From Acidobacteriaceae bacterium (GTDB taxonomy: Bacteria > Acidobacteriota > Terriglobia > Terriglobales > Acidobacteriaceae), in contig JASHRF010000112.1 of the NCBI GenBank assembly GCA_030037545.1, positions 1 through 53,897 on the forward strand: 53,897 nt of DNA, written 5' to 3'. The notes under the pieces are model-generated. The model did not search any database. It was not told the origin of the DNA and saw only the letters and a program-made list of their open reading frames with translations. Made by a program: the position numbers and the translations under genes. This document shows, piece after piece, positions 15,752-23,766 of the stretch (position 1 is its first letter; the number at the start of each line of letters is the position of its first letter).

Positions 15752-18085
15752 TTGGCCGATCAGAACGATTTTTCCAATTTGCAAGCGACGGATTTTTCGG
15801 AAGAGAGACAGCGTTTTGTCGATTCTGAGGACCAGGTTTCTCTCAGAAAACTGGCCATCGTGCCCTTCAAACGAAAGCGCACAGTGGTCGTGTGTGCGTT
15901 GCTTGGCCTGGTGCTGGCGATCCTGGTGACCGTATTCATGAAGCCCAGGTATCGAGCTACCGCGACGATTGAGTTGAATGAAGAAAAGTCGAGCGGGGTG
16001 AGCGCCCTAGCGGATCTTGCCTCCATGGCAAGCGGGGGGTCGGATGAGCTGAAGGTCAAAGTCGAGACCGAGACGGCAATCATCGAAAACAATTCGATTG
16101 CGCTGGCGGTGATGAACAAGATGGGGATGCTTCGAGTCCGCGAAGGGAGCAAGGATTCTGGGCACGTGGTCAGCGTCGATGCTTTGCCGGCCAAGGCCCG
16201 GGAAGACCTGGTGGCGGGATTCGAGGGCAATCTAAAGGTTAAGGAGATTGGAAATTCCCGGCTGCTGGCAATCACCTTTACCAGCACCAACCCGGATCAG
16301 GCGGCCGCGGTGGCGAATGCGATCGTAGAGGAGTACAAACTCTTTTTGCTGAATTCCAATTTCAGCACCTCTCGGGACGTTTCGCGGTGGCTCGCCAATC
16401 AGATGGGCGATCTATCGGCCAAGGTCGCCAAGTCGCAGCAAGCGGTGGCGGATTACGAGCGTGAGCACAATCTTTCCGCTGCCATGCCAGCCCTTGCCGA
16501 ACTTGGGGGCTCGTCCGGAGCCGCGGCGGCGGCGGAATCGCCACTGGGCGGGGGGCAATCCGGCGCCGGCGGGACCGGGGGCGGAATTCACATTCCCGAA
16601 CTGGATCGGCTAGACGCACTGAATGCCGAGGTTACCCAGGCGGAGGCGCAGCGGATCTCTGCAGAGGCCATTTACCGTTTGACCGAAACCCAGAGCCCGG
16701 AAGTCATTTCATCGCTAGGATCGAGCGGGCTGCCTGGATTGGCCAACTCCACCGTGATCTCGCAGGGAAACGGCCTGGATATGCTGACCAACCTGCGCGG
16801 TCAAGAGGCCACGCTGAAAGTCGAGTATGCGGATTTGGCCACCAAGTACGGAATGAAGAATCCGCGCTTGGCCGAAATCGAGAATCAGATGAAGTCGCTG
16901 GATGATCAGATTCGCGATGAAATGGTCAAGATCCGGCAGCGGGCGAAGAACGATCTGGTTTTGGCACAGGCGAACGAGGACACGTTAACCAAGGCTTTCG
17001 ACGCGCAAAAGCGTATCACGAGCAAGATGAACGACGACGTGATCCGCCTGGCTGTGTTGATGGAGCAGGCCGCTTCAAGCCGCGAGCTCTATGACGTTCT
17101 TTACGCCAAGCTGCAAGAGACGATCATCGATCAGGGCAGCAGCGCAGTCGACTTCAGCCTGGCGGATCCGGCTCGGCCGCCGGGCCGGCCGTGGGTGCCG
17201 AAGAAAACACTGTTTCCGATTATCGGCCTGTTCGGCGGCACGCTGCTGGGTATTGCGGTAGCGTTCCTGGTGGAGAGCCAGGACGATACCATCAGCGACA
17301 GCTTCCAAGCGGAAGAGATGCTGCACATTCCGGTGCTGGGAATCATTCCACGGCACAAGCCGCCCGGGAGAACCAAGAGCGAGGGTCCTCTGGCGGCGGA
17401 ATCGAGTCCCTTCCTGGTTGACTCAAAAGGCGCGACTGCCGAAGCGCTGCGTAGCTTGCGTTCGGGCCTGCAGCTTTCGGGGGTTGGACGGCGGCTGAAG
17501 CTGCTGGCGGTGACCAGCTCTCTGGGCGGAGAGGGCAAGACTTACCTGGTTTATAATCTCGGTATTGCATTTGCTGCCACCGGCATGAAGGTGTTGATTA
17601 TCGACGCCGATTTGCGCCGGGCGCGTCAGGATGCGCTCTTCCGGACGTCGCGCACGCCGGGACTTTCCAACCTGCTGGCCGGCATGAGCACTTTCGACGA
17701 AGTGATTCATCCGCACTCCGTGGCGCAGAATGTGTTCCTGATGCCGGCCGGAGAGACTACACCGCTGCCGTCGGAGCTGCTGGAGTCGGGCGAAATCGCC
17801 GGCATCCTCAAAACGGCTCGCGAGCGCTTTGATCTGGTGCTGGTTGACAACGCGCCGGTTTTGCCGGTCGCGGATGCGGTGCAAGTGGCTTCGCACTGCG
17901 ACGGAACCATCGGCGTACTCCGTTCGGCACAAACCTCGCGGAAGGCACTGCGGCGATTTTTCCAGATTCTCAACCGGCACCGCATCCACATGCTGGGCAT
18001 GGTGATTCAAGCAGTGGACATGTCGGCAAGCGAATACCGGAGCGCATATGGATACTATGTGGACAGATACTACGGTGAGAAGTAG
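15752..18085 (+). CDS. Wzc-like polysaccharide co-polymerase / BY-type tyrosine autokinase
   Basis: A 777-residue inner-membrane protein controlling polymerisation and export of the polysaccharide. TTG start at 15752 with AGGAGAG upstream. It has a cytoplasmic N-tail, TM1 (about 45-67), a Wzz domain with periplasmic coiled coils to about 480, a Gly/Ala-rich insert at 245-275, TM2 (about 490-512) preceded by the proline-rich PARPPGRPWVPK typical of co-polymerases, and then a fused BY-kinase. Kinase motifs: Walker A SSLGGEGKT (Lys596), Walker A' LIIDADLRR, Walker B DLVLVDNAPVLPVAD, and a C-terminal Tyr cluster YRSAYGYYVDRYYGEK. The usual Pro in the Walker A loop (SxxPGEGKT) is Gly here. The export-protein gene overlaps its 3' end by 38 bases, so the two are translationally linked. 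Its phosphatase is probably the PHP protein at 38511-39323. Confidence 0.93.
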   Translation: MADQNDFSNLQATDFSEERQRFVDSEDQVSLRKLAIVPFKRKRTVVVCALLGLVLAILVTVFMKPRYRATATIELNEEKSSGVSALADLASMASGGSDELKVKVETETAIIENNSIALAVMNKMGMLRVREGSKDSGHVVSVDALPAKAREDLVAGFEGNLKVKEIGNSRLLAITFTSTNPDQAAAVANAIVEEYKLFLLNSNFSTSRDVSRWLANQMGDLSAKVAKSQQAVADYEREHNLSAAMPALAELGGSSGAAAAAESPLGGGQSGAGGTGGGIHIPELDRLDALNAEVTQAEAQRISAEAIYRLTETQSPEVISSLGSSGLPGLANSTVISQGNGLDMLTNLRGQEATLKVEYADLATKYGMKNPRLAEIENQMKSLDDQIRDEMVKIRQRAKNDLVLAQANEDTLTKAFDAQKRITSKMNDDVIRLAVLMEQAASSRELYDVLYAKLQETIIDQGSSAVDFSLADPARPPGRPWVPKKTLFPIIGLFGGTLLGIAVAFLVESQDDTISDSFQAEEMLHIPVLGIIPRHKPPGRTKSEGPLAAESSPFLVDSKGATAEALRSLRSGLQLSGVGRRLKLLAVTSSLGGEGKTYLVYNLGIAFAATGMKVLIIDADLRRARQDALFRTSRTPGLSNLLAGMSTFDEVIHPHSVAQNVFLMPAGETTPLPSELLESGEIAGILKTARERFDLVLVDNAPVLPVADAVQVASHCDGTIGVLRSAQTSRKALRRFFQILNRHRIHMLGMVIQAVDMSASEYRSAYGYYVDRYYGEK

Positions 18086-19136
18086 GCAGAGCTTTGTCGT
18101 TGCTCTTCCGCTGGTGGCGGCTCTCGCGCTCAGTGGGTTTGTAACTGTTCCCGCGGCATGGGCGCAAATGACGAGCGTCAGCCAGGGCAACGCCGGCGCC
18201 AACGGCATTGCTCCCCCCAGCACCGCGTCGACGCCTTCGTCGAGCAAGGCGGCGACAGCAACGCTCGCCGCCGGAGCGGCTGGCCCGGTCGTGCTGCCGG
18301 CGGACTTCTCCCGCTTGCGCGTCGCTCCGGGCGATCTGCTCAGCGTGAATATTTACGACACTCCGGAGATGACCGACAGCTATCGAGTGGGCGCAGACGG
18401 ATCGTTGAGCTTTCCGCTCATCGGCAAGGTCCGGGTGCAGGGGCTCACGACCGCGCAAACGGCGAGATTACTGGAGCAAAAGCTGCGCGATGGGCAGATT
18501 CTCAACCACCCGCAGGTGAATGTGATCGTACTGCAGTACGCGGGCCAGTTCGTCACTGTGATTGGAGAGGTGGCAGTGCCCGGCAAGGTAACGGTAATCG
18601 CCCCCACCAAGCTGAGCGAAGTGCTGGCGCAGTGCGGCGGGCTGACGGCGACGGCCGGGGATCACATCAAGATTCGCCACGGTGAAGACGCAGGCGGGCC
18701 GGAGACAGACGTCGTGTTCCGGCGCAGCGCCAGCAATCAGAAGGCCGGCAACATCCTGTTGCGCCCCGGCGATACAGTCATTGTCCCGCGCGCCGGAATC
18801 GTCTATGTGCTGGGCGCGGTATTGCGGCCCGGCGGCTATGTGATGCAGGAAGACGGCGAGCTCAACGTAGCCCAGGCGCTGGCCATGAGCGGGGGAACGG
18901 CGCTGCAGGCCAAAACCGGCGGGCTGCGCGTGATCCGCCGCGGTCCCAATGGAACGGTCGAGGTTTTCCAGCTCTCGTATGACGGCATTGTGAAGGGATC
19001 GCAGATACCACTTCAACTGAGGGCGGAAGACATTGTGTATGTGCCGGTAAGCAAATTCAAGGCCAGCATGCTGGATGCCACCGCGGTCATCTCCAGCGCG
19101 GCCAGCGCATCCATTTATGTAGCGGCCGATCGCTAG
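18048..19136 (+). CDS. Wza-like polysaccharide export protein (poly_export and SLBB domains)
   Basis: A 362-residue periplasmic/outer-membrane export component. The ATG at 18048 lies inside the kinase gene's 3' end with GGAG about 8 bases upstream. A signal peptide ends AAWAQ (about 40). A Ser/Ala-rich linker follows, then a poly_export domain (about 85-165: LRVAPGDLLSVNIYDTPEMT, GSLSFPLIGKVRVQGLT) and two SLBB-type domains (FVTVIGEVAVPGKVTV; VYVLGAVLRPGGYVMQEDGE). There is no Cys at the signal cleavage site, so unlike classical Wza it is not an obvious lipoprotein. The C-terminal helix is replaced by a short Ala-rich tail, so anchoring in the outer membrane may differ. With the adjacent BY-kinase it should form the trans-envelope export channel. 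Confidence 0.9.
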   Translation: MDTMWTDTTVRSRQSFVVALPLVAALALSGFVTVPAAWAQMTSVSQGNAGANGIAPPSTASTPSSSKAATATLAAGAAGPVVLPADFSRLRVAPGDLLSVNIYDTPEMTDSYRVGADGSLSFPLIGKVRVQGLTTAQTARLLEQKLRDGQILNHPQVNVIVLQYAGQFVTVIGEVAVPGKVTVIAPTKLSEVLAQCGGLTATAGDHIKIRHGEDAGGPETDVVFRRSASNQKAGNILLRPGDTVIVPRAGIVYVLGAVLRPGGYVMQEDGELNVAQALAMSGGTALQAKTGGLRVIRRGPNGTVEVFQLSYDGIVKGSQIPLQLRAEDIVYVPVSKFKASMLDATAVISSAASASIYVAADR

Positions 19137-19252
19137 AGCGGTTTCGCAATTGGTTTAGCCGTTCTGGCAGCGGTGAAAGGTGACTTTTTCTTAAGGAAAA
19201 AGCCGCTTGAAGGCGTCGCCTTCCGGAAACAGTCATTGCGGAACCGCTGTAG
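19134..19252. repeat. 112-bp MITE-like element with 14-bp imperfect termini and a central hairpin
   Basis: AGCGGTTTCGCAAT (19137-19150) and ATTGCGGAACCGCT (19235-19248) are inverted repeats matching at 13 of 14 bases. At the exact centre lies CTTTTTC-TTAAG-GAAAAAG (19184-19202), a perfect 7-bp hairpin, so the whole unit is symmetric. After one unpaired base, TA occurs on both sides (19134-19135 within the export gene's TAG stop codon, and 19250-19251). There is no coding content. This is consistent with a short TA-targeting mobile repeat that landed on the stop codon. A transcript could fold into a long hairpin and attenuate transcription into the downstream genes. Confidence 0.55.
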
Positions 19253-19345
19253 CAGGATCGGAATCCTCGCTCTCCGCTATCAATTCTTCGGCGCCAGGTA
19301 TGCTGTGCAACCAATCAAATCCGATCCGAGCCGGCAGGGGGATGC

Positions 19346-20671
19346 ATGACGGTATGGGGCGCTCTTGCCGAGCGACTTAGAGGCGGCGTTCTCCACCGGT
19401 TTCTCGGCCGGGAGGTATGGGCGCTCACAGACCAGGCCATGGTCAGCGCCACCAATTTCCTGACCAACATCATGCTGGCCCGGTTCATGGGCCTGCGCGA
19501 GTTTGGGCTCTTCGCCCTGGCATGGATGTCGGTGCTGTTTGTCAACAGCCTGCAATATGCTCTGATCGTTGCGCCCATGATGAGCGTGGGCCCCAAGCAG
19601 GAGACGCGGGACAGGCCCTCGTACTTCGGTGCCGTCTTTTTCCAGGAATTGGTACTCGTCTCCTTCTGCTTTGGCCTGGTGTATGCCGCACTGAGTTTTT
19701 TCCCGGCGCTGTTCCGGCATCCGGAGCTGCATCGACTGGCCATGCCCCTGGCCGTTTCGGCCTTCGCCTACCAGGCGCAGGATTTTGTGCGGCGCTACTT
19801 TTTCGCAACCCGCCACAGCCGCTTTGCGCTGGCCGACGACGGGATCAGTTATCTGACACAATTGCCGATCCTCTGGTTCCTCCATAAGGCAGGAGAACTG
19901 AACAGTGTTACCGCCTTGTGGACCATGGCCGGAACGTCGCTGGTTGGCCTGGCAGCGAGCTGGCTATGGGTAGAGCCGCTGAAATTGGACTGGAAATGGA
20001 TCAAGTCGGTTTCCATCCGGCATTGGAAGATTTCACGATGGCTCACCGGTTCGGCACTGATGGTCTGGACGTCGGGTAATCTTTTTGTCCTGGCCGCGCC
20101 TTTGTACTACGGAGTGGCTGCCGCCGGCGTTCTGAAGGCGTCGCAGAACCTTGTGGGTGTGATGCACGTCTGGTTCCTGGGGCTGGATAACATTGTCCCA
20201 GCCGAAACGGCGCGGCGCCTGCGCGAAGGAGGAGTTCACTCCATGCTGAGTTATACGCGCTCCATCCTGGCAAAATGGGGCGGATTAACCTGCCTTTTTG
20301 CCGCGGTCATGGCGGCAGCCCCCGGCTTCTGGTTGCATCTGGCCTATGGAGCGCAGATGGCGCAATACGGCTACATCCTGCGCCTCTATGCGCTGCTTTA
20401 TATCTTCGTCTTCGTCGGCGGACCGCTGCGCGCCGCCCTCCAGGCGCTTGAATTCACGGCTCCCATCTTCTGGTCTTACCTGGCGATGACCGCCTTTGCC
20501 GTGATTTTTGCTATCCCCATGGCCAAATGGATGGGACTAAAGGGCACGATGCTGGGATTAATTGGGACACAATGCCTGTTCCAGGGAATTGTGAGCGTGT
20601 CCCTCGTAGTTCGCGCCAGGCGCGTGCGACTGACGAATGCAATGGCATGGTCAGAGGCCGCTGCGGAGTGA
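19346..20671 (+). CDS. Wzx-like polysaccharide flippase (MATE/MOP superfamily)
   Basis: A 441-residue polytopic membrane protein expected to flip the lipid-linked repeat unit to the periplasmic face. ATG at 19346 with AGGGGG upstream. The N-terminus carries the Wzx-like QAMVSATNFLTNIMLARFMG and LREFGLFALAWMSVLFVN blocks, in which a basic or glycine turn separates the first two membrane helices. About 12 hydrophobic segments are visible to the end. Length fits the family (400-480). The locus also holds a Wzy-like polymerase, a BY-kinase and an export protein, which together define a Wzx/Wzy-dependent pathway. Confidence 0.85.
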   Translation: MTVWGALAERLRGGVLHRFLGREVWALTDQAMVSATNFLTNIMLARFMGLREFGLFALAWMSVLFVNSLQYALIVAPMMSVGPKQETRDRPSYFGAVFFQELVLVSFCFGLVYAALSFFPALFRHPELHRLAMPLAVSAFAYQAQDFVRRYFFATRHSRFALADDGISYLTQLPILWFLHKAGELNSVTALWTMAGTSLVGLAASWLWVEPLKLDWKWIKSVSIRHWKISRWLTGSALMVWTSGNLFVLAAPLYYGVAAAGVLKASQNLVGVMHVWFLGLDNIVPAETARRLREGGVHSMLSYTRSILAKWGGLTCLFAAVMAAAPGFWLHLAYGAQMAQYGYILRLYALLYIFVFVGGPLRAALQALEFTAPIFWSYLAMTAFAVIFAIPMAKWMGLKGTMLGLIGTQCLFQGIVSVSLVVRARRVRLTNAMAWSEAAAE

Positions 20672-20701
20672 GCGGCGGCTTAGCGCTTCGGAGAGTCGTT
20701 A

Positions 20702-21823
20702 GTGCGAATCGTTCATATTGTGGTGGGTAGAGCCAATCCCGACAGCCTCAACGGTGTAAGCAAGGCCGTTCACTGGATGGCGACTTCCCAGCTCCGCCTG
20801 GGACAGGGCGTCGAAGTATGGGGAATTGTGCATTCAGAGGCCCCTCGCTCTCGCGATTACACTTTGCGGCAGTTTCCCATGACGCGGCTGCGCGTAACGC
20901 TTGGGCGGGAACTTAAGGCGGCAGTGAGCGGACTTCAGCCGGGAACATGGGTTCACTTCCACTCGGTTTTTGCTCCAGAATTCCCGGCCATCGCTCATCA
21001 GCTCAGCAAGCACGGCATTGCATACGGCATTACACCGCATGGAGGATATACTTCAGGGGATCTGAGGAAGAGCCGCTGGAAGAAGCGCGCCTATCTTGCA
21101 GTCCGCGAGGCACAGTACGTGCGAAATGCCGCCTGGATTCAGGCAATCGGCGAAAGCGAAGTTGAGGCGATAAGGAGAATTGCGCCGGCGGCCCGCGTAG
21201 TCCTCATACCCAATTGCCAGGAACCGATTCGCTTGCGTGTAAAGGCAGAGATCGCCAATTCCGCTCGCCCGGTGTTCGGCTACTGCGGGCGGCTCGCAGC
21301 ACCTCAAAAGGGCCTTGATTATCTCATCGACGGTTTTGCAGCTTACAAATCGGCAGGCGGAACAGGCGATCTTTGGCTAATCGGGGATGGCGGGGATCGT
21401 GCCCAACTCGAACGGCAGGCGGTACAGAGAGGGGTATCCGGCCAAGTGTCGTTTTTCGGAGAGAAGCATGGCGAGGAAAAGCTCGGGCTGGTTGCCAGCG
21501 TGGACGCCTTCATCCACAGCTCCCGTTGGGACGGAATCCCGACTGCATGCCTGGAGGCTGCTGCTCTTCAGCGGCCGTTACTGGTCAGCCGAGAAACAAA
21601 TCTTGCCGAGTACGTCGAGCGAAGCGGATCTGGCCTGGTTCTGGACGAAACCTCGGCAGCGGGTGTGGCCCGCGTCCTTGAGCATGCTCAGCAGCTTTAT
21701 GAGGCCGGGAAGCTTCAACAGATGGGCGAGAAAGCCAGAGCACTCCTAGAAAAAGAATTCAGGTGGGAAGAGAATGCCAGAGGCTTCCTTAAAGCCGTTC
21801 GAGAGGCAATTCACACCGTTTAA
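20702..21823 (+). CDS. Glycosyltransferase, GT4 family
   Basis: A 373-residue cytoplasmic GT-B enzyme adding a sugar to the growing repeat unit. GTG start at 20702 with GGAGAG upstream. The N-terminal Rossmann lobe begins MRIVHIVVGRANPDSLNGVS. The C-terminal lobe has FGYCGRLAAPQKGLDYLIDG (nucleotide-sugar binding) and DAFIHSSRWDGIPTACLEAA, where the usual first Glu of the EX7E motif is replaced (W-D-G-I-P...E), a common variant. Donor and acceptor cannot be told. The gene overlaps the next by 50 bases in a different frame. Confidence 0.88.
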   Translation: MRIVHIVVGRANPDSLNGVSKAVHWMATSQLRLGQGVEVWGIVHSEAPRSRDYTLRQFPMTRLRVTLGRELKAAVSGLQPGTWVHFHSVFAPEFPAIAHQLSKHGIAYGITPHGGYTSGDLRKSRWKKRAYLAVREAQYVRNAAWIQAIGESEVEAIRRIAPAARVVLIPNCQEPIRLRVKAEIANSARPVFGYCGRLAAPQKGLDYLIDGFAAYKSAGGTGDLWLIGDGGDRAQLERQAVQRGVSGQVSFFGEKHGEEKLGLVASVDAFIHSSRWDGIPTACLEAAALQRPLLVSRETNLAEYVERSGSGLVLDETSAAGVARVLEHAQQLYEAGKLQQMGEKARALLEKEFRWEENARGFLKAVREAIHTV

Positions 21824-23153
21824 CGAGTTTCTTGCGGCTCTCTTTCAAGCACTCGAAAGAGAGGGGGTTCTTGCGTGCGTTTTACGAAACTATGAGGCGT
21901 TCCCTTTCGAAAATGTCGGAGGGGACATAGATCTCCTGGTTTCCCCATCTCAGTTAGCGTGCGCCGTTCGCGCCATTCGATCCGTTGATGGCGTGCGAAC
22001 CGTCGGATTTACGGAGCCAACTTATGCTGGGAAATGCATGTTTCTTGAGGGGATATCTCAAACTCCACGGACCCGAGCAATCCAGATCGACCTTATATTC
22101 AGATTGGGATGGAAGGGATTGCCATACCTGGACGTGGATTCCGTATTGAAGTCAGCTATCCTGCGCCAGGCCGGCGGTTTGAACTTTTTTGTGCCGTCGC
22201 CTCTTCATGAATCCATCATTTCGCTTTTTAGCAGTCTGCTGGTTAGCGGGTATCTTAAGGAAAAGTATTGGCCTCAGGTACGGCAGACATTCACGAGCCG
22301 GGAAGCTGAAGTAATTTCGGAGCTGACGCCACAATTCGGACCAGAACCTGCTACGCAAATGGTGAAGGCAGTCGTGTCCGGTGACTACCAGCGGATTATG
22401 GACTCGCGGAAGCTTGTTTGCAGATCTCTGGCCATCCGCAGCCTGCTCCGCCGTCCATTGCGCTCGGCAGACTCAGTGGTTCGGCACTTTACCCGAGCGC
22501 TGATTTCTCGCTTCACACCGCGAAACCTCGAAACCGTTTGCATACTGGACCCCGATGGATCCTATAACGCAGAGATTATCGAGAGGCTGATGGCGATTCT
22601 GCCCTCGGTGGCGAAGACGGCGAAAGAATTTGATTTTCTGCCCAGCCATTATGGGGCTGCCGCATGCCGCCAGACCGCGATTATGGCTGCGTCGCAAAGG
22701 AGTGTCGCGACGGTCTCGTATATCTCACTCTGGAGAATTGCTCGATTCGTCGTTAGAGACTGGGTTTGCCAGTTCAGAGTGAAGCGGGATATTAAGTTGC
22801 GTGTTGCCGGTATCACTTACGACGATTTGCCGATTAAATCTGCGAATCCGAACCACACCGTCCCGATGTGGTTTGCTCAGTTAGTTGCGAAACTTGCTCC
22901 ACCAGCCGATCTGTGGATTTATTTGAATCCCGGGGCAGACGCGCTGCAATCGAGAAACTCCGAATTAAGCGCTACTGAATCCGTCCAGCGGCTTGAGGTT
23001 TTTGGCCGTTTCGCGAATATGACGAGAAGAAAGCATGTGACCGTGGAAGCCGGCAAACCCCTCGCTGACGTCACCGAGGACGTGTATACGGCAATTATCG
23101 CCATGCTCGCCGAGCGCACCGAGAAGTTACTCGGGAAGGCGTTTCCAGCGTGA
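21774..23153 (+). CDS. Nucleotidyltransferase-fold protein fused to a degenerate thymidylate-kinase-like domain
   Basis: 459 residues. The N-terminal part carries RNYEAFPFENVGGDIDLLVS (about 38-58), the GxDIDLLV signature of a nucleotidyltransferase fold. The C-terminal part (from about 250) aligns with the next gene's P-loop kinase, but its P-loop reads ILDPDGSYNAEIIERL where the intact form is LLGPDGAGKSSVIEGL. The catalytic Lys is Asn265 and the Ser is Ala, so nucleotide phosphoryl transfer by this domain is unlikely. The start at 21774 overlaps the preceding glycosyltransferase; a later start is possible, but the NTase motif needs most of the N-terminus. It probably works with the intact kinase that starts 21 bases downstream. 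The substrate is unknown. Confidence 0.65.
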   Translation: MPEASLKPFERQFTPFNEFLAALFQALEREGVLACVLRNYEAFPFENVGGDIDLLVSPSQLACAVRAIRSVDGVRTVGFTEPTYAGKCMFLEGISQTPRTRAIQIDLIFRLGWKGLPYLDVDSVLKSAILRQAGGLNFFVPSPLHESIISLFSSLLVSGYLKEKYWPQVRQTFTSREAEVISELTPQFGPEPATQMVKAVVSGDYQRIMDSRKLVCRSLAIRSLLRRPLRSADSVVRHFTRALISRFTPRNLETVCILDPDGSYNAEIIERLMAILPSVAKTAKEFDFLPSHYGAAACRQTAIMAASQRSVATVSYISLWRIARFVVRDWVCQFRVKRDIKLRVAGITYDDLPIKSANPNHTVPMWFAQLVAKLAPPADLWIYLNPGADALQSRNSELSATESVQRLEVFGRFANMTRRKHVTVEAGKPLADVTEDVYTAIIAMLAERTEKLLGKAFPA

Positions 23154-23174
23154 GCGTATGAAGGAAGCTGCGCA

Positions 23175-23762
23175 TTGAAAATCGTCCTTCTTGGCCCTGA
23201 CGGCGCCGGCAAGAGTTCAGTCATTGAGGGACTCATGACTCGTTTGAAGCGAGCGGGGCGCGCGGCAAAGGTACGTCATTTGAAAACGCGATTGCTTCCA
23301 CGGCTTCGCGAAGATTCGGAATCCATTGTCGTGGACCCGCATGGAAAAGCTCCACGCTCGGCGTTGCTGTCACTCACGAAGATTTTTGTCTGGGTTATCG
23401 AAGAGTGGTATGCGCGCTGGTTCGTGGAAGAGAGAGATGCGTTGCTGATCTGCGACCGCTACTATCACGACCTATTGGTCGACCCGCTTCGCTATCGATT
23501 TGGCGCGCCTTTATGGACCGCGAGGCTGGTGGGCAGACTTATGCCGGAACCGAACCTTTGGATTCTCCTGGACGCTCTGCCAGAAGTGCTGCGCGCGCGC
23601 AAGCAGGAGGTGACGCCGGAGGAGACGTCGCGTCAGTGCCGTGCTTACAGAGAATTCGTGAGCGGACGCCGCCGGCACGAAATTATTGATGCTTCGCAGC
23701 CGCTGGAGAAAGTCATTGAGGATACGGAACAGGTCATTCTCGCAGCGCTAAAGGGCGCATAA
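23175..23762 (+). CDS. Thymidylate-kinase-like P-loop kinase of the polysaccharide locus
   Basis: 195 residues from a TTG start at 23175, with AAGGAAG 8 bases upstream. Walker A is intact: VLLGPDGAGKSSVIEGL (Lys13, Ser14). The LLICDRYYHDLLVDPLRY segment carries the DRY/H motif of thymidylate kinases, and WILLDALPEVLRARKQEVTP is the LID-region pattern. The length fits the family (about 200). Housekeeping Tmk is not expected in a polysaccharide operon; relatives in such loci are often annotated as thymidylate kinases but probably phosphorylate another substrate. It sits between the protein with a dead copy of the same domain and an APH-like kinase, with gaps of 21 and 4 bases, so the three are co-translated. 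Confidence 0.8.
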   Translation: MKIVLLGPDGAGKSSVIEGLMTRLKRAGRAAKVRHLKTRLLPRLREDSESIVVDPHGKAPRSALLSLTKIFVWVIEEWYARWFVEERDALLICDRYYHDLLVDPLRYRFGAPLWTARLVGRLMPEPNLWILLDALPEVLRARKQEVTPEETSRQCRAYREFVSGRRRHEIIDASQPLEKVIEDTEQVILAALKGA

Positions 23763-23766
23763 GTCG

